Positions 45,065 through 55,772 of a stretch of DNA of 64,000 nt are shown piece by piece. The notes below the pieces were generated by a model. The model searched no databases. It was not told the origin of the DNA and worked only from the letters and a program-made list of their open reading frames with translations. Origin of the DNA: Cordylochernes scorpioides (lineage: Eukaryota; Arthropoda; Arachnida; Pseudoscorpiones; Chernetidae); assembly GCA_030710605.1 (NCBI GenBank), contig CP092873.1, positions 62,001-126,000 on the forward strand, written 5' to 3'. The position numbers and the translations under genes are program-made. Numbering within the stretch: the stretch's first letter is position 1; every line of letters begins with the position of its first letter.

Positions 45065-46480
45065 AAAATCAACTACTCTATTTCATCATATCATCTTGAA
45101 TTCTAAGAGTCGTAGATAATGACCATGTCTCGATTCTCAGACTGGGGGATTGTGGGAGGTTACGGTCAGACCAAAAGCCTACAAATCCCCTTCTCAGTAG
45201 AGGGAACGGAGAGGTATCAGGTGAACTTTGTGCTAGGTGGGGGATTTAGTTGCCGATGTCGCAAGCTAAGTTTACAGCGAAAAACCTCGGATAACCGATC
45301 TGACATCGTAGTTTAAGACGCTTTAAGCGTGGCTGAGATGAGGGTGATTCAGACGGGAGGTTGGGAAGGATCGGCACGATGAAAGCCCTTCTATATATTG
45401 CGCAGCTTGGAACCAATCCTCTATGGACAAAAACTTGGAACATGTGGTGGGAAAACAGAGTCCCCATAACTCCTTGTCCCTAAGTCAAAGTCTAAAGGGG
45501 GTTTCTAATGAGAGTTAACAATGGGAGCGTGTAAGAGACAAGTAACGATTAGACGAGGCGATTCCGTCTACAGATTTTAGGTACCAATTAGCAAAGTGAC
45601 AGATGGACTGTCCAGATTCTTTGCGTTTTATATCGCCCCAGGCTAGCAAAAGTTAATCACCTAATTAAACACTATAGTCTACCATACGTTTAGTTAGAAC
45701 GAATTCAAGTCTAAATACCAGTTAGTAAGTAGAATTTTTTTTTTAACGAGACTAACTCATTATAAGATAAGATAAATTTTAAATTAGTAGGACACCTAAA
45801 TGAGCTTTTGAAGCAGATTACCAGAACAAGCCAGACCAGTATTCCAGATTCGAAGAAAGGGAATTTTAAAGGGGGGATGGAATATCAAATTTTTGTTTCG
45901 GCTATGAAATGGCCCAGAGCAATGAGTTTATTCTATTTTATTTTTGGACAAAGAGTCAAATTTTCAGAGAGATATTAAGAACTCAAGTGGGAAGATATAT
46001 CATAAGGTATAAGTTAGACCTAGGTTGTTAATCATCATAATTTATTTTCAGGGTTAATTTAAGTTTTTTTTTAAGTGGATTTGTTGGTCAAAAATATGAG
46101 TACACATTCTATAGATAAGCTAAACAATGTATAGTAGAGGTTAACAATAATGTACAACTATAAAACGGAGATAGATAAGATTGTCATCACGATAAGGTAA
46201 TTTGGAAATAATCTGGTTTAGAGAAGTAATTGACTACCAAAATTTCCTTTCCTATAGATTTTCTCTTGGATTAAGAGGGGCGGGGAACACGCCAGACAAA
46301 CACTCCCAGTGACGAGTTGGTAAGAACAAGTTTTAAGATATTACACATAGATTTTGAAATGCTAGTGAAATGACCTAGACCCTCAGTGCATATCTATCCA
46401 TTTTATTATTATTATATACTCATTATTACCATATATCATGTATCATTCCTTTATTATATCCATGTATATTTGTATATAAA
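45065..46480. other. No gene recognised
   Basis: No domain-bearing frame and no repeat partner recognised within the window. It may be unrelated flank or the interior of another old LTR element. Confidence 0.35.
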
Positions 46481-46484
46481 GAAA

Positions 46485-46612
46485 GCACGATTCGGATTAT
46501 AGATGTGTGACATTTTGGTAGCAGCGTTGTTACCATCTTCAGATAAAATGCACTAAACAAGTTTTAACCACTGCATATATATATATTTTGTTTATTTACC
46601 ATAATATATTCC
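46485..46612 (-). repeat. Family F / retroelement 3' motif
   Basis: Minus strand: tctgaagatggtaacaacgc, then 'tgctaccaaaatgtcacac', next to 'cggattatagat'. The copy at 47340-47445 has the same motif and the same flank 'gtttaccata(a/g)tatat', so the two may be partial duplicates on either side of the Helitron. Confidence 0.6.
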
Positions 46613-46752
46613 CATATCAATGTTATTTCCTTCCCATATATCACACTCTTCAAGAAGTTTGGCATATTTATTATACAGAGGTAATATTTACTCATTTAAT
46701 GTATCATCCACCATGTTTACCCTTTTTCCTTAATTATCTGCATGTATATTCA

Positions 46753-47261
46753 TCTATATATATATATATAAATGAATGTATGTGTGTGTGTGTGTGTGGT
46801 CTGTTTGTCCTTTATGCCTGACCAAACCACTCATTGGAACGCCAAGAAACTTTGGGAAGTTATTTAATATAGTACTGGGAAGGTTTCTAGCAAATAAAAT
46901 TTTTGAAATAACTTTTCGCTTTAAAATAATCAAGATAAATATTCTAATTTATCTGTTATAATTCAACAATCTGCTCTAAATATTATCATGATGATACGAT
47001 GATTTTGTATGGTAGAAAATTAGGAAAGACAAAATTCAGGATGACACGGCAATTTATTTGAGACAAGAATAATGATACAATTCCAAGGCAAGATACTATT
47101 CCTTTAACTTCCAATTACCGAGGGAACCAATTAATATTGATTTTATTCAACTTATCGAGTATTTTTCAAGGGACCGGGAAAAAATGTTCACTTTATCGAG
47201 AGATTCGTTAGACAAACCTTTACTCGGGTAAAAACCGGGCGAAGCCGGGTACGTCCGCTAG
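46753..47261 (+). mobile_element. Non-autonomous Helitron
   Basis: Starts TCTATATATATA after an A and ends CTAG before a T, which is the A^TC...CTAG^T arrangement of Helitrons. Just inside the 3' end lies the hairpin CCGGGCGAAGCCGG (about 47235-47248). The 5' region (aatgaatgtatgtgtg..., tctgtttgtcc) is the composition commonly seen at insect and crustacean Helitron starts. At 509 bp it has no Rep/helicase frame. There is no target-site duplication, as expected. Confidence 0.72.
46780..46798 (+). repeat. (TG)n microsatellite
   Basis: A run of TG dinucleotides within the Helitron 5' region. Confidence 0.8.
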
Positions 47262-47339
47262 TATATAGATAAGTCACAGTTTGAGCTTTAGACTACAAAA
47301 AGATAAGAGAACAAGACCGATTCCAGAACAAATAATTAA

Positions 47340-47445
47340 TATGTGTGACATTTTGGTAACAGCATTGTTACCATCTTTGGACAAAATGTACCGAATGAAG
47401 AATTTAATCACAATTTATATATTCATTTGTTTACCATAGTATATC
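47340..47445 (-). repeat. Family F / retroelement 3' motif, second copy
   Basis: Plus strand tgtgacattttggtaacagc, then 'attgttaccatctttgga', as in 46507-46548 with one change in the ctgaaga box. Confidence 0.6.
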
Positions 47446-47599
47446 CTATATATATATATATCAAACCATTCCCTTTCTACTTATAGTAAATATCCATTTT
47501 AAGAATTTTTTTTTATTTAACATCGCGTATATCTACATTGCTCCATTTTGGCATACATCGTATCCGTGCAACTTTGATATGTATATTCACTTCCCACGT

Positions 47600-47783
47600 T
47601 TCTGTTTGCCCTATTATTGATGTCATTTGATAGGAACTGCAATTTTATTTTTTATTATCATTATCTTATGTGACCATGTATAGTCATTCCTTTGCTGTCG
47701 TATGTATCATATAAAGTTAATAAAGTTTTTTTTTAGATGTGTTTTAGGAATTGGGCACATCTACATTTACACGCACAATTCCT
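47600..47783 (+). repeat. Putative LTR 3' part of another element (family D)
   Basis: Contains gttaataaagttttttttta (polyadenylation-like) near 47717 and an end near 'acgcaca' (47777), followed at 47784 by TGGCGCCCGAA, a lysine-tRNA-type primer-binding site. The LTR start is not identified and no coding part follows. Confidence 0.5.
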
Positions 47784-47794
47784 TGGCGCCCGAA
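47784..47794 (+). promoter_or_regulatory. Primer-binding-site-like TGGCGCCCGAA
   Basis: Matches the 5' part of the lysine-tRNA primer-binding site used by LTR retroelements. It follows a polyadenylation-like signal by about 60 bases, the usual R-U5 spacing. Confidence 0.5.
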
Positions 47795-48189
47795 ATTATT
47801 ATGTTTATCCCGAATGGTCTAAGAATCTGTTTGCACAGAATCTGTGTATAGACCACCCCCATCTCCACCCATAGGGACTGCGGCCGGGAATGTGTGGATT
47901 CGACTCACATCTGGGCCAAGACTCCCTGGAATACAGACAGCGAAAGGATGGGCTTAGTACTTTGCCCATTAAATGGTAGGATAGAATTTCTTTCAGTAAT
48001 TACGATGAGTTAACCTGTCCCAGGTTCCATGGCCCGTTTGTTCCCCCTTTGCCTGAGTGTCAGTGATTGCAAACTGGTAAAATAAAAAAAATGTATTTCT
48101 CCCAATTTCATATTTCTCATAGAGTATGAACAGATATGAATTAGAATAAACACATTTTTTCACTCAGGCAGGGGAGGAATTGTTGGGCC
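47795..48189. other. No gene recognised
   Basis: Possibly the leader of family D. It stops at the start of the family A2 repeat. Confidence 0.35.
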
Positions 48190-49511
48190 AGATTTTCCAC
48201 CAAACAGACCCAACAAAGATGTAAACATTTACATCATATATATACACAGTGTCTCGCCGAAAGTGTTTGGTGTCCAGATGGAGACCCCACCACAGGGGCC
48301 GACGGTGGTTTAAAGGCCAAGGCAGGGGAGGACACAGCCCTGGACGTGTATCCCAATATCTGCTGTAGGAATTCTTCTTCTTTGTTAAACCAGCCCATCT
48401 CTTCACCTTTTTTTTATTTTTTTTTTGTATATAACTTATGATATCACATTCAGATAGATTGGGCATATTTAGTATTTTTTAGAATTTCTTAAAGATGAAA
48501 TTATTATGTAAATTTCTCAGAGGGGCAAGCATGATAGATTTTATTTAATTCCATTACTAATCTAAATCATCTCTTGATAAGAAAGATAATTTAAATTTTC
48601 TTCAATATTTATTTTATTCTAAAATAAATAAAATCAACCACAAACATAGCTAGATAAAATAGGTGTGTCTAGTTATTTAAATTTCTTGAAGAAGAAATTA
48701 TTATTAAATCTCTCATAGGTTAAGCATGTATATTTGTTATTTCAAAATTTCTCTTTAAAAAAAAATAATAATATTATTATTTTTTATTCCAAAAAATTTT
48801 CTCTTAAAAAAAAATAATAATATTATTTTTTTTAAATATTCAAAGAATAGTTATATATAAGTTTTATTACTCTGTAGGAAAATTTTTACATTGAGGGCGC
48901 TGTTTGAAAAACAAGGCCAGTCTTGATCAAACCTTCAACGAGATCAGATCGAGTTTCTTTTATCGGGGAGGACGCCCCGGGCGATAAGGTTGCCGAGGCA
49001 AGCTTTAGGAGGGCATGTAATGAAGACGCTTGGTAAGTCTTTCACATCTTAAGTTTCTTAAATATATAGACATAAAGAGGTCCGTGTAGAAAGCATGGTA
49101 AAAACCATGGCAGAAATCAAATTTTGATAGACTCGACTATTTAAGGTATATGATGAATTGAGGTTTCAATCTTATGTTTTCTTAAAAGTATTAATTACTA
49201 TTGATTGATCATTTTATCTAGATGCGGTAACTTGATAGAATTATCAAATTATAGACTGTCAGTCAAATTTTTGCTGTCTACAAATAAAGAATTTTCTTGT
49301 GTAATTTTTATAGAAATGAATAAAATTTAATGCTCAATACCTTTTTAAGCCTACTCATGCTATCCACGAGTAAATATGCTTTTGTGTATATTTCATAATG
49401 GTAAATAAACTTTGATGTACCAATATTTAACAAGGCGTGTTTGAATTATTCCTTCCATAATCAACCATAAATCACTTGTAAGCTCTTGGCGTGTGTTACA
49501 TTTTCTGTGTA

Positions 49512-49536
49512 CAGGCTGTACCAGGTAAATTGGGAA
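49512..49536 (+). repeat. maT terminal inverted repeat, left
   Basis: About 23-25 bp, differing from the right repeat at two positions (ggCtg/ggTtg and aaaTTggg/aaaTCggg). Confidence 0.9.
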
Positions 49537-49635
49537 TTTCAACAATGGTATTTTAACTGAAATTTTTTGCAAGTAAAAATTAAAATATCCGAATGAAATT
49601 TGACACAGTAGTAGATAAAAGGATATAGTTTTTAT

Positions 49636-50676
49636 TTATTCAATGTAGTTTCCATTATTAGCTACAACAGTCTCGAGGCGAGTGCGGAATGAAGCACAGG
49701 CCTTGGCGACGATGACCTTGTCCATTTGGGTCATCACCGTGTGAACTGCTTTCTTGACAGACTGGATGGTGGTATGAGGAGCTTTGTTGACATCTCTCTC
49801 AACAACGCCCCATACATAGTAGTCGAGGGGATTGCAATATGGAGAATTAGGGGGCCAAATATCAGGACCCCAGTGACTAGGGACGTTGAGTGTCAGACAC
49901 GATTGTGTCTTTTTTGCCTTATGGGCTGGAGCTGAGTCCTGTTGGAAGACATACTTCCTTCCTGCGGCCACCATGTCCATCCAAGGCTTCACAACGGTCT
50001 CCAGAACATTGATGTAGGTGTCAGCGTTCATCCTAAGGCCCTTCTCAAAGAAATGGGGAGGCATGACATCACCTTCACTGCTGATAACGCCAAGGACCAT
50101 TACGGAGGCAGGAAATTTCGTGTGCATCACGACAGGTATCTCTGAGGGGTCTTTACAGATCCAGCGATCATTCCTGGGATTTACCTTTTGGTCCACGTCA
50201 AAGTTCTTTTCGTCAGAGAAGAACCTTAGCATGCCAAACGAGTCGTGTTTCAGGTTGTTGAGGAGGGCAGCAGCCTTTCCTTTTCTGTTATTCTTCATAT
50301 TCTCAGTCAGCAACTGACCTTTCCGAAGGGCATAAGACTTGAGACCAAGGTCCTCATGGATAGTTCTGACAATTGTCATAGAGCCAACGTCCATTTCCTT
50401 GGCTATGGCCCTCATGCTCTTCCCAGGGTTTCCATCAATCTTCTCCTTGACATTTTTGACAAATTCTTCGCCTCTTACCCTGTCCGATCGACGCGAGTGC
50501 TTTTTCCTTGTAGCTATCCCCTCTTTGTTACTGTCGGCCTCATCAAACTGCTTCTTGACACGATAAATAGTGGTTTTGGGCAACTTAAGAAAATCCACTA
50601 TCTCTTTGGGGCTCCTTCCGGCGCGCAGAGCAACGATGATGGCAGCTCGATTTTCAAATTCTCGGTTATTCTTCAT
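49636..50676 (-). CDS. DDD transposase of maT-like element
   Basis: Intact 346-codon frame starting MKNNREFENRAAIIVALRAG (an in-frame extension upstream to 50742 runs toward the terminal repeat and is less likely to be used). Residues 1-120 form two helix-turn-helix DNA-binding units: the first around SPKEIVDFLKLPKTTIYRVK, the second around SMRAIAKEMDVGSMTIVRTI. The catalytic domain has FSDEKNF (first D), VFQQDSAPAH (second D) and PPNSPYCNPLDYYVW (third D). There are 37 residues between the second and third D, which places it in the DD37D (maT) group. The enzyme would cut at the terminal repeats and insert at TA. No stop or frameshift, so it may be recently active. Flanks are LTR DNA, not a host gene. 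Confidence 0.93.
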   Translation of the reverse strand: MKNNREFENRAAIIVALRAGRSPKEIVDFLKLPKTTIYRVKKQFDEADSNKEGIATRKKHSRRSDRVRGEEFVKNVKEKIDGNPGKSMRAIAKEMDVGSMTIVRTIHEDLGLKSYALRKGQLLTENMKNNRKGKAAALLNNLKHDSFGMLRFFSDEKNFDVDQKVNPRNDRWICKDPSEIPVVMHTKFPASVMVLGVISSEGDVMPPHFFEKGLRMNADTYINVLETVVKPWMDMVAAGRKYVFQQDSAPAHKAKKTQSCLTLNVPSHWGPDIWPPNSPYCNPLDYYVWGVVERDVNKAPHTTIQSVKKAVHTVMTQMDKVIVAKACASFRTRLETVVANNGNYIE

Positions 50677-50787
50677 CACTACACTGCGCACACATGTACT
50701 GTTGCATTTTACATGAATATGGCTACGTAATGAAAAAAACAAGTTTTTAATCTCAAGTAGTTTTTGTTTTATGGACTGTCAAAGTTA

Positions 50788-50812
50788 GTCCCGATTTACC
50801 TGGTACAACCTG
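50788..50812 (-). repeat. maT terminal inverted repeat, right
   Basis: Mirror of 49512-49536; followed by the TA target duplicate at 50813-50814. Confidence 0.9.
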
Positions 50813-50999
50813 TATATTTACTTGAATAAAAGAAAAATATTTTTTTTTGTCCACTGAGCTAGAAAGGATTAGAATAGGGATGTTCCTAAATGGAACGCTA
50901 AGAACAGATCTAACATGTTCTTATGGGACGCTAAGAACAGATCTAACAAGTATTTACACAGGTGTTTATGATTCTTAAATTACCACAGATGGGCCCCTT

Positions 51000-51890
51000 G
51001 CGTTGAAGAATTTAAAAAGGGGTAGCCCGAGTTAAATTCTGGTAGATGGGAAGTAATTTTTGGAGAAAATAAATTGGGTAAAAAACAAAGCTATTTACAG
51101 GGTGGTAAGAATTGGCAGTCGACAAGGTGATAGAATGGAAAGATGAAGTCGGAACTGTTAAAAGAATGACAACATGGTGATTAAATTGGTTGAAAGCAGG
51201 ATCAGCTTGAGAACATGGGTTTGCAAGGCGTTTTGCTAGGACGTCTTGGAACTAGTTAACAAGGGATCAAAAAAAAAACTATTGTTCTCTACCTAGCGGT
51301 CTTGGATGGGAAAAAAAGGAATGAAAATAGCGCAATTGTGAGTGAGTGAAAAAAAAATGCCTGCAGAGTATTCAAGCTTGGTGTATGGGCAAACTACATC
51401 AAGGGAATTTCTGCAAGTGTAAAAAAAAATAAACATAAAAAACAACAAAGAAAAACATCACATTAAAAAAAAACTGACCAAGACATGGGTCGCGCTGGTG
51501 GTGAAAAGAGCCGCTAAGATGGTAAGGTTTGGTAAAAGGCAAGGTAATTTTGTGGTTGTTGAGAGAAAACAATTGCAGAAATTGAGAGGTGTGAAAAGAA
51601 AAAAATGGTGAAAAAAATTAATATATAACGCTATTTACAAAAGTGGGACAATGGAAAAACATCAATTAAAATTTGTAAACAAGTCCACTTTAGGTTTTAA
51701 AGATCGCTTGAAAAGATGTTGCAGTGGTATAGGGTTTGAAAAAAATGTGTGGGTACATAAGTTGACAAACGAGTCAATGTGCAGCATTGCGACAAGACAT
51801 TGATTTTAAGGGAGATAGTTGCGGGGTAGTATGGTACAACATGTGGAGTACAAAAAAAAAAAGTTTGGTTAAGCTATCTGTAATATAAGG
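51000..51890. other. Purine-skewed 3' region of family C, no gene
   Basis: The plus strand is rich in A and G with many A runs (for example near 51271, 51420 and 51850). No frame or internal repeat recognised. It may be the 3' untranslated part or LTR of family C. Confidence 0.35.
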
Positions 51891-51900
51891 GAAATAGTTG

Positions 51901-52130
51901 TCAGGACGTAGGTGGTGGGGAAGTTCTAAATAGACGACGAACGGTTTCTCCTATCAAAATCCAGATGATGGTAAGTATTTGGAAAATGGCTTCTTGTAGT
52001 TGAAAAAGTCTATCAGTTTCTTGTGCGTCTATTCCTATGTAGATAAGCGTGATTGGCGGGACGGTGGAGAAGGGCATTGTTAGCGTGTAAATTAGGAGAA
52101 TTAAGTGGAAAATCAAAAATGTTTTCATAT
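51901..52130 (-). pseudogene. Short membrane-type ORF downstream of integrase (env position)
   Basis: From the internal methionine MKTFLIFHLILLIYTLTM (about 52127) the frame starts with a hydrophobic signal-peptide-like segment. It ends with a second hydrophobic stretch, FQILTIIWILIG, followed by basic RRLF. This position, right after integrase, is where errantivirus-type gypsy elements carry an envelope gene, but only about 75 codons are present and no envelope motif can be named. A deleted env remnant is the best guess. It could also be chance. Confidence 0.35.
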
Positions 52131-52136
52131 TGTATC

Positions 52137-52760
52137 CTATATTTTTATGAGAGAGATTAATTGTGGGCTGAGCCATTTATGTTGGAGGGTTGATGACTTG
52201 ACTTGGGACCGGGTTGGTTCATGATTGATTTGTAGCTGGGGAACTGGGGAAAAATTGTTACTTGAAGTCGGTTCTACTTGGATTAGGGTAAAAAGATTTG
52301 GGGTTAGAGGTAGAAGAGGTTGGCTGCTGGCTGGTTTGATCGGGAATTGGTATTCTTGGAACAAGTCCGGTGAGAGATGTCGGAACGGAAATGACTCATT
52401 GTCTTTGGGTTGAACATAATGGGCTTGCATGGTGGGGGGTGCTATATGAGGGACGCCTTCTGTGTAGGGCCTAAGTTTGTTGACATGTATTGTGTCGTGT
52501 TCCTTATTGAGCAGTTGATTTTGTCTATTAATCTTTACCACATTGGGAGAAATAATTTCTAAAATGTGTAGGGACCTGTGAAAAAGGGGTAAGCTTTCCA
52601 GTGTTAGGATGGTGGTACACTTTGACAAGAACGCGGTCTCCAATTTCAAAGTTAGGTGTTTTGTGATTAAGATCAAATTTTTGTTTATCTTTGTCGTGTT
52701 TCAATTGTGTGCGTTGGTATCGCTAAGTTTACATTTTGGCAGAAACGCTTTTAGATATTA
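52137..52760 (-). pseudogene. Gypsy-type integrase C-terminus (family C)
   Basis: The minus strand reads RYQRTQLKHDKDKQKFDLNH then NFEIGDRVLVKVYHHPNTGK (about 52720-52610). After a frame change near 52590, IISPNVVKINRQ and HDTIHVNKLRPYTEG follow (about 52560-52460). GDRVLVKV and VNKLRPY are hallmarks of the C-terminal domain of Ty3/gypsy integrases. A proline-rich tail with no known domain runs to the stop at 52137. The catalytic core and reverse transcriptase are not present upstream. The frame spans the left edge of the matched duplication. Confidence 0.75.
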
Positions 52761-53802
52761 ACACAGTAAATAAGCAACGGAGTTTAAAATGCAAATTTTC
52801 AAAATAATAACATTAAGTAATGAAGTTAAATGAGAAAAATATCAAAATATTAAAAGTTCGAGAATTTAAACACAAGATGGAACTGTGAAGCCATAAGGTA
52901 TTGCGGTCATATCGAAAATATAGTGGAAATATATTTTTTAAAATGTTAAAGATAGTTTAATAAAATATTGAAAAAAGGGAAATTTATTTTGTTGTTGTCC
53001 TCTTGGCCGACTGTTTTACATATGGTGTTAAGAAATTATAGTTGTAAATGGTTAAACCTAATTGCAAATTTTCAAAAGTAAAATATGGAATGTGAGATAT
53101 ATTTTAGGTACAAATTATGCAGAGCAAAATAATGTTTAAAAGGATTAAAGGTGTGGTACAAATTAAAAGGCAAAACAATTATGGCAACATTGATATTTAA
53201 AATTATTTGAGAAAAAGGGATATAACTAAGAAAATAGGCATTATATATTGTATGCCAAAACTAAAATAGCAGGAAAGTGGGAGCATGGAAGACAGGTAGA
53301 TAGATATAAAGTACCTTGGAAAGGATGATTCCGGCTTGAGTTGAAAACTCCGGGAGATTGCTGGCGTTGAGCGTAAGATGTGATGGCTGGAGATGGAAGG
53401 AGGAAGGCATCAAAGGCGGTAAGATCCAGGTCTTGGGGATGAAGGGGTTGCAGTCTTTCTAGGATGGTTGCCAACTGAAGGATGATGATGCCAAGAAGGG
53501 GTGGTGGTGTTGTCGGTCCGTGGTCGTTGTTGGGGAACACTCCGATCTCCTGCTCTCAGGCTTCTTTTTCGTCTTTATTCATCCTGTCTACTTTCTTCCT
53601 TAACTGTGGCATTTCGGTGATCTGGTTTGTTGTATTGAGTCGTGGGGAAAGATGATGATTGCACAGTCGTGATGGTGGTGAGTGGTGAAGCACACAGAGA
53701 CGACTCAAAGGGGAATCCGAGGCATCAGAGAGAGAGAACGCAGCGACCACGTTGCGGCCGGCGGCCACTTACTAACGATCTGTCTGCTATCTTGCAACAC
53801 TG

Positions 53803-53841
53803 AACTGACTACCATTGGCTGCGGGGCAAGCCCTTTTTATA
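53803..53841 (-). promoter_or_regulatory. TATA box plus initiator, copy 2
   Basis: Minus strand TATAAAAAGG from 53841, TCAGTT initiator with A at 53806, 35 bases apart, and an AGCCAATGG box in between. Same arrangement as 1132-1095. Probably the promoter of the family C LTR. Confidence 0.5.
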
Positions 53842-54489
53842 TGCTCAAGCGTTTCGTCATCGGACGTTTGGCGACGCAGTGTCCGGGCGATTGATATCAG
53901 GTTTTGGTAGTTTAGTTTTGGTTTCTACGTTCTCTCTAGATGTTCCTTTGTATTTATTAGAACACACAAAAACGATACAAAGTTAATTGATTAAAGGAGG
54001 ATTATGTACAATGATAAAAAGTCCATATTAGAGTAGGGGGGTAAGAAGAGGTGGTGAGTATTTACACAGGTGTTTATGATTCTTAAATTACCATATATAT
54101 ATATTTTTAAAACAGGTTATATTTTTTGTTCTAATGTCTTAATAAAGGCTTTGTGTGCGTCTTCTAAAATACCCATTCAAAGAGTCTACCAACAGTATTA
54201 CTATAAAAGGAAGTTCCAAAAATGCAATATAACAGCGGTATGGTAGATTAAACTGGCGAACCCGTTGAGAGGGTTCACCACTGATGAGCCAGGCCCTCTC
54301 ATTAATTTTTCCATTGCAGTAAGGGCAGTAAAAATTGTTTAATATCAAAAAGAATCTTACGCCTTTAAAATAGTTTTGAATTTTGATAACAGATGGCGCG
54401 CTAGTGCATCATATTATAATGTATTTTGATCCGCAACTTTTAGTTATCAAATTTTTTTAACACCAGTGCGCGCAGCATATATGCAAATT

Positions 54490-54595
54490 ATATTATTTTA
54501 TATAGCAGGATGTATATTTCGTGAACTCCCTGAGAACGAAAGAACCTTCATGGATTTCGGGACGAAAGCGTCTGAAATCAGCTCATCAATGATGC
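54490..54595 (+). repeat. Dispersed ~105-bp repeat, right copy
   Basis: Right-copy version of the repeat at 1770-1875 and 23719-23818. Here it lies in an 82-codon plus-strand frame (54466-54714) with no recognised domain. Confidence 0.7.
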
Positions 54596-54882
54596 CTTCA
54601 ACGTGGGCCGACCAATTCCAAATTAGGCCACGAAAAGTTCACGGTAAAATAAAACCCTACTACTTAAAATGTGTAACTTGTAAAATCCTGTCTGATGCAC
54701 AAACTAATAGATAATGTGTGCTAGTTGGAGGCTACGGAAAATCCAGAAATGGAAAAGACCACGAGGCAGCCAACCACGTGGAGAATGAAGGTTTATGAAG
54801 GTGCTTTTTTTGTTTAGTGATTTATGATAGATGATTAATGCTAGATCAACGAGTTATTTTAAACTAAGCCAAACAATATGCT

Positions 54883-55729
54883 TGTTGAATTTGAAAAAAA
54901 AATAAATGTGGGGAAGGTCAATCTTACCCAGATTGAAAATAGAGATTCACCAGTTGTGTTTGCACAAGTTGTAGAAATAAAATTTAACAAAAATGGCCTA
55001 AATATATATTTTATTTTGCTTATCAAAAATGACTGGGCAATAAAAATAAATAAACAGATAAAAAGGGTGATAATCAAATTGGCCAAAAGGTTAGATATAT
55101 TTAAAATTAGAATAAACAAAACAAGTGATACAAGTTAAATATACATACAAACAAATAATGTAGAGAGCAAAATAACTAGGGGTGGAAAGGCAAAATCTTT
55201 TTCAAACAAAGTTTGCAAATACTTATCTAAGCTTCCGTTTTATAAAAAAAACAAATCTTGTTTTCAATTCTGTCGATAAATTTGATCAAGAGTTCACTTG
55301 AAATAATTCTTCACTTGAGATAATTTTCCAGATTAATTCTTCTGTTCCTTAACAGGAAACTATATCGCAACCCACTTAATTGGTGCGCAATTCTATAACG
55401 ACGCTCTTCGCGTTCTCTTCTTTGTTTCATTCACACGTGGTTACTCATTCCTTCTGAGGCAGGGAGCTCATATTTCCCCGAGCTCGTATTTCCCCGGTGC
55501 TGCCGTTTGTCCTTTCTTCTTTTTTCTCCCCGTCACCGCGCATAGGTGCTCGCGCATGGGATGGGGGGGGCGATGTCTTGTTTGTTTACAAATTTTGCTC
55601 CTTCCATTTTTTATTCCTTTCTACCCATCAAGAGAAAGAGGCAACAAAAATAAAATAAAAATATATATACATAATAATAATAGGGGAAAATAAATAAAGC
55701 ACACAATTATAAATTATCTATTTTTAACA
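54883..55729 (-). repeat. BEL/Pao 3' LTR, copy 2
   Basis: 847 bp, TGTTGAATTTG...TTTTTAACA, next to the polypurine tract at 55730-55745. Confidence 0.92.
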
Positions 55730-55772
55730 TACTCCCACCTTTTTGTATGGGAATACAAAAAAAAAATCTTAA

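Larger units (their letters stand above)
49512..50812 (-). mobile_element. maT-like (Tc1/mariner superfamily, DD37D) transposon, complete
   Basis: Terminal inverted repeats CAGGCTGTACCAGGTAAAT at 49512 and, on the other strand, CAGGTTGTACCAGGTAAAT ending at 50812, flanked by TA on both sides (49510-49511, 50813-50814). The homologous position in family A1 (36530-36556) reads ctgtgtatatttac with a single TA and no insert, so the target site before insertion is visible. The element is 1301 bp and holds one transposase frame. Confidence 0.95.
48190..50948 (+). mobile_element. LTR retrotransposon family A, copy A2 (interrupted by maT)
   Basis: Collinear with 35120-36676 at very high identity. 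Differences: a deletion of about 180 bp at 48372 relative to A1 (35291-35480), an extra stretch of about 95 bp at about 48928-49025 (contains gaggacgccccgggcgataa), and a 1301-bp DNA transposon at 49512-50812. The LTR end CTAACA at 50948 is followed not by a primer-binding site but by family C sequence, so this is a 3' or solo LTR. Confidence 0.8.
50949..54094 (-). mobile_element. Gypsy-like LTR element family C (internally deleted), copy 2
   Basis: The 37 bp at 50949-50985 (agtatttacacaggtgttta..., ending attacca) recur at 54058-54094. Read on the minus strand both start TGGTAATTTAAG, so they may be the U3 starts of the two LTRs, with the left one cut by the family A2 junction at 50948. On the minus strand the order is promoter (53841-53806), gene-poor sequence, integrase C-terminus (52760-52137) and a small ORF with signal-peptide-like start (52130-51901). 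Most of gag-pol is missing. The LTR interpretation is provisional because only 37 bp are shared. Confidence 0.5.
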
